NCBI GenBank assembly: GCA_008711295.1
Contig: VUYV01000156.1
Coordinates: 1,624,519 to 1,688,518 of the forward strand
Length of the DNA stretch: 64,000 nucleotides
Reading direction: 5' to 3'
Source of the DNA: Anarhynchus alexandrinus
Lineage: Eukaryota > Chordata > Aves > Charadriiformes > Charadriidae
This document shows, one piece after another, positions 57,141 through 64,000 of the stretch (its first letter is position 1; each line of letters starts with the position of its first letter). Under the pieces are notes generated by a model, which was not told the DNA's origin, ran no database searches, and worked only from the letters and a program-made list of their open reading frames with translations. The translations under genes and the position numbers were made by a program.

Positions 57141-59247
57141 GATGTCTGAGTGCGAAAAGATCTGGGATAGATTCACAGCGGCAGAAGACGAGGCTGAGAT
57201 TTAGGCTCCCAGGTAGCTGGACACCCTGTTCCACCGAGTGTGCCCCCGCCAGGACCCGGCGGCTGTGCGGGCGGCTCTCCCACCGCTCCCAGGGCTCGTC
57301 CCGCTGCCCGGGGGCTGCCCGGCACGCAGAGGCAGAGCCGTGGCTCGTGCTCCTCCCCGGTACCCGCTGCTGTGCCTGTGCCGCAGCCTTGTGCCTTTTG
57401 GCAGGCGCGACGGATTTGCGTCTCCCCTTTCGTCCCCGCTGCTGAAGGGTTGCCACGGAGCGACACGGGGAGGTCCGAGGGCTGCAGCAGAGCGCGGTGG
57501 GTGCCACCACCAGCGCAGCCCGGCCACGCGGGCCTCCTGGGGCAGAGCAGCCTCCCGCTGCCCTTCACCGGGTGTTTCATTTACTTTAAGTTTGGGGACC
57601 AAACATTACCCCACAGCGCTGTATCCCGCTCTCAGACTCGGGGACCCTCTACCGAGGCCAACGCTGCCGGTCGGGGCGATCACCCAGTCTGTGCAAACCA
57701 GCCGCTGAGCACAGCGCGCGCGGTTTTGCTGGTGCACACGAGCTTTGCGGCAGCCTCTGCTCCGCGGAGAGCTGCGGCTCGTGCGGTCCCCAGCTCGCGG
57801 CCACCCCGCACTGCAGCACTTCCATTTCAGTCCATAGCACGGTGCGCTGCAGCGACGGGAACCATGGGGCCAGTGGAAAATGGGGCTCTGAGCTCATGCA
57901 TCTTATTTTAGCTCCCCATCCTCTCTGGAAGCTATCTCAGGCATGTTTTGGGAATACAGCAGGTATTTTTATGAGTAGGATTTGCAAGGGTATTTTCATC
58001 TTCGACTTGGAGACAGCTGGGCCTGCTGCCAGGTTTAGGAAGCGCAGAGGCAGAGGCAAGAAACATAAAACTAGCGAGAGGTAGGCTTCCTACTGGGGCT
58101 TATATTTAGCTGAGAGGAGCAGGAGCACTTGAAAATGTCCCGCTGGTGCTCCTTGTGCCAGACGGTCCCTCAGCCAGTTCACGGAGGCCAACCTTGACCC
58201 GAGCCAGGAAAAGCAAGGGGAACGTGTCCCGGCCGATGGCACTTGCCCGGCCCAGCCCACCTGGCACCGCCGAGACCCCGGCTGCCCTTCGGATCAACTG
58301 ACAGCGGCGCAGGGGGTGCGGGAACGAGCCGGCCGCTGCCCGTGCGCCGGGGAAGAGCTGCCGCTGGGAAGCGCTGAGCTGTGCTCACTGCGCGCTCCCG
58401 TGGAGGAGGACAAGATGGGATGGGGGCACAGTTGGCAGGACCGGTGCGCTCCGGGTGGGCTCACCTCCGCATCGGTGTTTCAGACACACTCCTGCCAACC
58501 CGGCCAGCTCTGGCACCAAAGTGGTACCGCACCATACACCACGCACAGGCTGTTGCACTGAGCCAACCGTGCGGCTGCCGCACACTCGCTGCACACGACT
58601 GCCCCGGGGAGGGGATGTGGGTCAGGGCACGGGGCAGGGGCTGAGGGCACGGCCAACAGCTGGCCAACAGCCAGCACTGGAACCCCTTCCAAGGGTGTTT
58701 TCCAGCGAGCCCCACGCTGCACACCAGCATGGCTCTTCCCCCCACTCCACGGGTGACCCGCCGGCCTGGGCACAGCGGTGGCCCCGGGGTGTTGCTGCGT
58801 GCTGGGGGGAGCAGAGCGGGGGCTGAGCGATGGAGGGGCAGGTTCAGCTCTGCACTGCCCCCCTTCCCAGCAGCAGAGCAGAGCGTGGCCCCGGGGCTGA
58901 ACTAGCACATGATGTGCGGGGTCCACATGGCCAGCGCGGGGTCCCCTGGGCGCCGTGGGGCAGCAGGGCTGCCAGCCCAGCGGGGGACAACAGCTGATGG
59001 CCGAGGCGGAGGGGCTGGGGGCCGCACAGACGGGGAAAAGCACGACCTTGCGGTGACACAGGGAGTGCCGTGCCACGCCGTGCCGTGGCCAGGGAACATG
59101 AGCCGAGCAGCTGTGCGGCGCTTGGCCAGGGGCCGAGGGGCATGGGCTGCCGGCGGCCAGCGCGCAGGGCTGCTCCGAGCCACCCCCCAAAGACCCACCC
59201 CAGCAAGCATGGCCAGCTCGCTCCAGAAACAAAATGCCTTCCCAGAG

Positions 59248-59279
59248 AAAATAAAAAAGACAAAAAAAAAAGAAAAAGA
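59248..59279. repeat. A-rich low-complexity tract
   Basis: AAATAAAAAAGAC(A)10GAAAAAG, near the left edge of the AT-rich island that starts about 59,290. Confidence 0.85.
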
Positions 59280-59289
59280 CAGCTTCAAC

Positions 59290-60119
59290 CAAGAAATAGC
59301 CACAGGCAGGTTTTGTTTTTAAAGCATTTGTATTTTGTTCATTTTGAATTGAATTTTTATGTGATTTGTTTCACTGAAAATGGACACATTTTGAAATACC
59401 ATGTGTTCCCTCCCCTGTACCCAGAGGGGGGTTGGCTGCTGACCCAGAGCCGCGAGCGGGAGGGCTGCGCTGGCTGGGGAGGGACGCGCCACAAGCGCTT
59501 CATCTTCCATAGCGGCTTTGCACCTTTTCCAAAGTAAAGAGAGTCCTCAGAAAGGGGGAAACCTCAAGGGAAATGCCCACCCCTCTCCTGTACCTGGTAT
59601 TGATTTTATTGTACCTGGCAGAGGAGAGGGACAAGAGCTGGGGGAGGCAGAGGAAGAAATACAAGATTTCCTCCCAACTTTTTCTTTTTTTTTAAATAAA
59701 ACTAAGTGTAACGTCATGCCCACATCCAGTGCAACCCATCACCCCTGTGGGGGTCTCGGGGTAGCGCTCGCTGCTCTCGCTGTGTCTTCCCGAGAGCCTC
59801 CTGTACAACCTGCGAGAGCCCGCTCAGGCCCGGCACAGGACCCTGCGAGCCCCGGCTCCAGCAGCGCAGCTCGGAGCGGGTCGCCATTCCTGCACCGTTC
59901 CCCCGCCGCCTCCCTCAGCAGCTGCAAAATTAAACACCCACCTGCTGCACAGGTCGGCCGCGCGAGCCACGTCTGCTCCACTGCCCTGCGGCTCCGTGGC
60001 CGGATGGCGCCGAGGGGACTTCGCCCCTCGAACACAAGCACGTGATGCTCCACCATTTCGGCGGCCATCCTCTGCACGTGAAATGGTGGCGGGCACAGCT
60101 GCACCCATCAGTGGCTGCC
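59290..60119. other. AT-rich patch then GC-rich stretch
   Basis: 59,310-59,400 is AT-rich (GAATTGAATTTTTATGTGATTTG). The remainder is GC-rich with no gene recognised. Confidence 0.35.
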
Positions 60120-60320
60120 ACTGCGTGCAGATCTACTGATTACATCTCAGTTGGCATGCCACTCAGTGAGAAGTGAAGCTAAATTAGAGCAACTAATTGC
60201 ACCTCTCTTTGAAACAATCAGGATGACAAATCAGTGGTAATCTCTTCAGTTCTAGAGGGAAGCTATTGCGGCTCGCTTACAAGGATTAATCAGCTTTTCA
60301 TCAGTGTTATTATACCAACG
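60120..60320. promoter_or_regulatory. AT-rich island with paired-type homeodomain palindrome
   Basis: GGATTAATCA (60,283-60,292) centres on the perfect palindrome GATTAATC (two TAATC cores). GATTACATC, CTAATTGCACC and two ATCAG-spaced sites (AATCAGGATGACAAATCAG) lie upstream. GGCATGCC, an 8-bp palindrome, lies at about 60,152-60,159. Compact and non-repetitive. Confidence 0.38.
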
Positions 60321-63000
60321 CTGCCTCAGGAGGAGCCCCGAGGCCACGCTGGCTGGGCTCACACCATGGGGACACCAAGGCTTGTGGCGGCCCGTGGAGA
60401 CGGCAAGCACCACCAGCTCGCTCACTCCCAGCCCTTGTCCGCATCAGCACGGCTGCCAGCTCATGGGCTATCGCATCCTTCGCCCAGCGCGGCGGAGGTG
60501 CTGCCCGGTGGGCTGCTCGGCAGGCACCTGGATGCCGCGCTGCGCCAGGCAGGAGGACCAGGGCCGGGCTGCAGGAGCTAACGCAGCTCCGCTCTCAGCG
60601 CAGGCGGCCCAGGTGAGATGGCCAACCCGCAGGGGACACCAGGCCAAGGAACGGCAAGTGGAGTATCACAAGAGGGGCACCAAGGCCACCGTGCTGCCGC
60701 TGGACCCACGCTGACCGACCCTGCCAGCTTGGCCAAGGGCCTCGGAGCCGTGCACTGCTGGGACCTGGCTAGCGGAGGACCAGGACTGAGGCAGCGGGGC
60801 ACAGCAGAGGGACAACGGGACAGCCGTGGCAGGAAGGAAGCCAGCACAGCCACAGGGTTTCTGTTACGGCAGGTGATCACTTTGTTTCCCACAGTCATTT
60901 AAACTCTTTGTTAGATTTATGTGACCTAACGGGAAGCCTAGAGGCTCAAGTCCTGAGTGCACCCCTATCAGAATGCCTCTCTCATACACAAAACCATCTT
61001 AGTTACTGCAGTGGCATGTTGGAGATCAGAGAGGGAGAAATAACTATACGGTATCTCTCTCTTCTACGTAACAAGTTGCAGGAGACACCCTGGTACACCC
61101 TCCCCAGAGCATGGTGAAGGTTTGCTCCACATGTCCCGGTGTTAGCACCACCAGCAGTGCTCTGGGTCCATCACTTGGGGCTGCTCCAAGGAAACCCCAT
61201 GCGCCCTGTTGAGCTGGAGCTGTCAGCAAGCAGTGCTGGTGCCTTTCAACTCTTCACCACCCGCAGTCAGCGGAAAAGCACTCAGCAGCATCCCTCCTCG
61301 GCTGATGCTCAACATGCAGAGGACACAGGCTGTTACAGATGAAGGACCTAGGCTGGGTTCTCCACTGCATGACTGCACCCAAACAAGCCACTTTCTGCTC
61401 GACAGAAGCTAGAAGAGCAGCTCTACAGTCTCTCACGGGAACTGATTCAACTTCTGCACTTCCACTGCACTTTGTGGCAATCCCAGAGCACTTTGCATCC
61501 CATAGGTATTAGGGTGGCAGAGAGCTTTTACTGAAAATGCCCGAGACCTTGTGCTCCTGAGGGAAGATAAGTAGTAACTCCACAGACAAAACTAACCCAC
61601 CGCTTGCTTTTTGTGGACTCATTTTCTACCAGAGGCCTTCCCCTGGTCCAGAAAGGTCCCTCTGCCCAGCCAAGCAGGAACTAACCCGGGGTGCCTGAGG
61701 AGGAGAGGGGAAGGCCACAGTGCTGCTGCGAAAGCTCCTGGAGACAAATTCTTGCTCTTTCATGCACTCAGAGCAACAGCCCTCAGAGCCCTGGACGAGA
61801 GGGCTGAAGCCCTGCACGTGGCTCTCCTGTGCCCTGGAAAAACTCTGCAGACAGAGAGCACGTGGCGTTTCAGTCCCCTGTTTCAGTTTACACAAGCACA
61901 GGGCACTCTGTTCCCTCCCCAGCGCAGCCCCGCTCTCTCTGGCCATGGGGTTGACCCAGGGCTGGGGAGAAGCCTCTGCCGGGCCCTTCTCAGGCAGTTG
62001 CACAGGGAGGGATCCGCAGCACCTACACGCTGGACCTTGCCCGGGCGGGTATCTGTCTCTCAGACCCCAGCCCACTGCTACCCCGGGAGCTGAGCAGGAG
62101 GGGGAGAGGAGCCCAGGGAGACGTTTGCTGCCGCTGCCCCAGCTGCATCCCCTCTGCGGCTGAGGAGAGGGTCCCGCCGGCAGGAAGGGCTGCTCAGCAC
62201 CTCCAGCCAGACGCTTCGCACCCTCACTCCAGAAAACACCTTTGGGAGGCAGCCCCTGTGAAAGCAGCTGGCTGGTGGCATCCATGCAATTAAGACAGCC
62301 CTCCCAAAGCGGTACCAGCCCCCAGCACACCCCCACAAACCTATGCACACCCCACCTCGCTCTCTCCACCAGCGTGACCGTGGTGCACCTGCCCATGGGC
62401 AAAGCCTGTTTGAAACTTGTGTCCGTCCTGCCTCCCGCCGGGAGCCTACCGGATCTGCTGGGCACCGGGCACGGTGCTCCCTTAGGTGCAGGTCAGCGCT
62501 GCTGCCAGGGAGCCGGCCCAGCGCAGCAGCTCCGAGTGGGAAGATGCCCAGCCCTGCAGTGGAAGATGGTCCTTGGAGTCCAGGGGACAGTCGGCCACAA
62601 GGCCTCCACGGTGCTGCGTGGGGGCACTGCCTGAGCGGGCGTCTGTGTGGCTCTGGGACGAATCGCCACCTGCAAGGGATGGAGAGCAGACGGGATTAGC
62701 AAAACCCGGCCGTGGTTGCAGGAGCCCAGTGCCCAGCAGCTCCGTTTGGCTTCCGACCCAGTACCTGCTCGGTCAGGAGAGAGGCTGAAGTTACGGGGTC
62801 CTGGATCGGGGCTCGCCGTGGCATCTTCCATGGGAAAAATAATGGACTGCAGCCACTGCTAGGGGCTCGTGAAGGGCCTCCAGGCCACACTGGGACCCCG
62901 AGGTGTGCACGCCGATGCACCGGCACCCAGAGCAGTTTAGTACAGCTCTCCTGTCGCAATCTTGTGCACGACAGCCCTGTGCCAGCTCTGCTACATTACA
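60321..63000. other. Mostly GC-rich stretch, no gene recognised
   Basis: An AT-richer interval at 60,860-61,080 separates two GC-rich parts. The 279-codon minus frame 61,626-62,465 is the longest uninterrupted one here, but it overlaps 147- and 160-codon frames on the other strand and shows no domain. Confidence 0.48.
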
Positions 63001-63620
63001 GCACTTGGACTGCACCATAAAAATGCAATGATGCACTTGAGTTACATAAAGATCTAACTCTTGGAGGAGAAAGGGCTTTTGATGTTTCCCCGCGGCAGGC
63101 TTTTTAGGGTACATTACGAATGCTAAAGCATGGATGGAAAGTGCACGGGCAGGTGAACGAGCCAGGCGCCAGGGCCCTCCAAAACAGAGAGACTAAAACT
63201 GCTGAAAAACGCACATGGAAACGGAAATCTGCAGCACATGCCTGCAACCAAAAGAATTCTAGAACATGTTTACATACTGTAAACGTGCACTATATAGCAC
63301 ACATAATTATAATTTCGCTTTCCCACTGGCATGTGTGTGGGCACACACCAAGTATAACATGTACATAAAATACTACAGAGAGATATATTTAAGTCATCTT
63401 CACACGCACATACAGAAAGCATCCAGGCAACAAATTTCTCCTAGTAAATTCAAAGCGCTGAACCAGGAGCTATCCTTAAAAACAGCAGAGCCCTCTTTAA
63501 CTCATTGTCACTCACACAACAACAAGTACATCCGAATCCTTCTTTTTTTCCCCCTCTGAATATGAAATTCTCTCCTACACGGGTTATTAGAATTTGCCTT
63601 TCTGCTGCTGGGGCCTCGAC
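63000..63620. promoter_or_regulatory. AT-rich island with inverted forkhead pair, enhancer candidate
   Basis: GTTTACA-TAC-TGTAAAC (63,268-63,284) is a perfect 7-bp-arm inverted repeat of forkhead cores. It is followed within 15 bases by CACTATATAGC and then CATAATTATAATTTCGC. The island extends to CACGGGTTATTAGAATTTGCC near 63,580. Confidence 0.4.
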
Positions 63621-64000
63621 GCACACGGTTTACTCTGTGGCACATTAAACTGCCCACAAAGGACAGCGTGATAAAGCAGCCGGGTTACAAAGCTGTATGT
63701 GCTCTGCTCCAGCTGGATTCTCTGCAGATCCCCGATCACAGCTTTACTCGGGCCAAGTCAATTAGAAATGTCTGAAAGTCAAAGCATCATTCCCGCCTGT
63801 GATCTCTGGAAGTTTCCCAGTGTATTCTGTAATCAGGGCTCACAAACCTTGTGCGCTGCAGTTGTTGCCCGTAACAAAGACGTTTCGGATCAAAGGAAAG
63901 GGTTAACCCCTGTGCAGTCATTGCATTGAGTCTTGGAGGTCTGAGTGCTGCCAACTCCTGAAAAATGGCCACCAGGCAAGCTGCTGAGAATAATCAGAAT
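63621..64000. other. Balanced stretch to the window end
   Basis: Includes CGGGCCAAGTCAATTAG (CAATTAG core) and no recognisable gene or repeat. Any element here may continue beyond the window. Confidence 0.3.

Larger units (their letters stand above)
56421..59289. other. Mostly GC-rich stretch, no gene recognised
   Basis: Contains poly(A) at 57,122, an AT-richer patch at 57,900-58,110 and the A-rich tract at 59,248. The 270-codon minus frame 58,480-59,292 begins in the A-rich tract and is otherwise Pro/Ala/Cys-rich without a domain. Confidence 0.48.

Noticed and set aside
58480..59292. 270-codon minus-strand open frame with a Phe-rich start that mimics a signal peptide
   Set aside because: The hydrophobic start is the translation of the A-rich tract at 59,248-59,279 read in reverse; the rest is low-complexity.
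61626..62465. 279-codon minus-strand open frame
   Set aside because: No recognisable domain; overlaps 147- and 160-codon frames on the plus strand; composition-driven.
63286..63300. CTATATAG as a TATA-box promoter
   Set aside because: AT-rich context makes such strings common; no initiator, CpG island or downstream exon supports it. Kept only as a side note to the forkhead pair.
1..64000. tRNA genes, known developmental microRNAs, endogenous retroviruses or LTRs, CRISPR arrays
   Set aside because: By-eye scans for the tRNA B-box, for several well-known mature microRNA sequences, and for LTR or retroviral protein motifs found none; absence by eye is not proof. CRISPR is not expected in this kind of genome.

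Overview
The window looks like vertebrate nuclear DNA, almost certainly from a bird. The decisive sign is a clear CR1 LINE 3' end at 24,393-24,799, which keeps the terminal ATTCTATG octamers and the C-terminal peptide of the CR1 reverse-transcriptase ORF. A second, different CR1 copy lies at 44,898-45,131. Four much older, heavily decayed CR1 pieces sit at 14,062-14,200, 27,850-28,245, 35,707-36,190 and 36,333-36,480. Low interspersed-repeat content with CR1 as the only recognisable family fits an avian genome. A crocodilian or turtle is a weaker alternative.

I found no protein-coding gene that I can defend. The long open frames (up to 320 codons at 46,342-47,304) lie in GC-rich DNA where stop codons are rare. 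They have simple Pro/Arg/Ser/Ala-rich composition and show no domain I recognise. I also saw no tRNA, rRNA, known microRNA or CRISPR array. The window is best read as an intergenic or large-intron stretch.

The layout is a mosaic. Broad GC-rich, CpG-containing stretches carry no evident function (for example 10,440-13,140, 28,250-35,330 and 61,080-63,000). They alternate with 150-1,000 bp AT-rich islands crowded with TAATTA, ATTTGCAT, TGTTTA, AACAAT and similar motifs (for example 3,620-4,360, 6,800-7,770, 13,140-13,640, 18,240-19,090, 20,760-21,180, 22,200-22,700, 36,890-37,130, 47,280-47,640, 60,120-60,320 and 63,000-63,620). This is how conserved noncoding elements around vertebrate developmental regulators usually look in birds. 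Conservation itself cannot be measured from one sequence, and I could not identify the locus.

The most distinctive island signals are: two back-to-back 16-bp perfect palindromes of POU octamer type (7,519-7,554); a decamer CAATTAAGGC used three times in the window, twice inside an inverted repeat (36,940-36,976); a perfect 10-bp-arm inverted repeat of homeodomain sites beside a SOX pair (47,433-47,613); and an inverted forkhead pair (63,268-63,284). Two compact CpG-dense blocks (6,360-6,730 and 9,431-9,623) and a microexon-like splice pair (37,246-37,271) hint at unannotated transcription.

The assembly has five gaps: single Ns at 1,378, 33,929 and 42,834, a 75-N run at 2,779-2,853 and a 50-N run at 54,508-54,557. 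All five fall in simple repeats or between near-identical copies. The 250-bp duplication at 42,583-43,087 and the 46-bp one at 33,883-34,001 are therefore possibly artefacts of unmerged contig ends or haplotypes.
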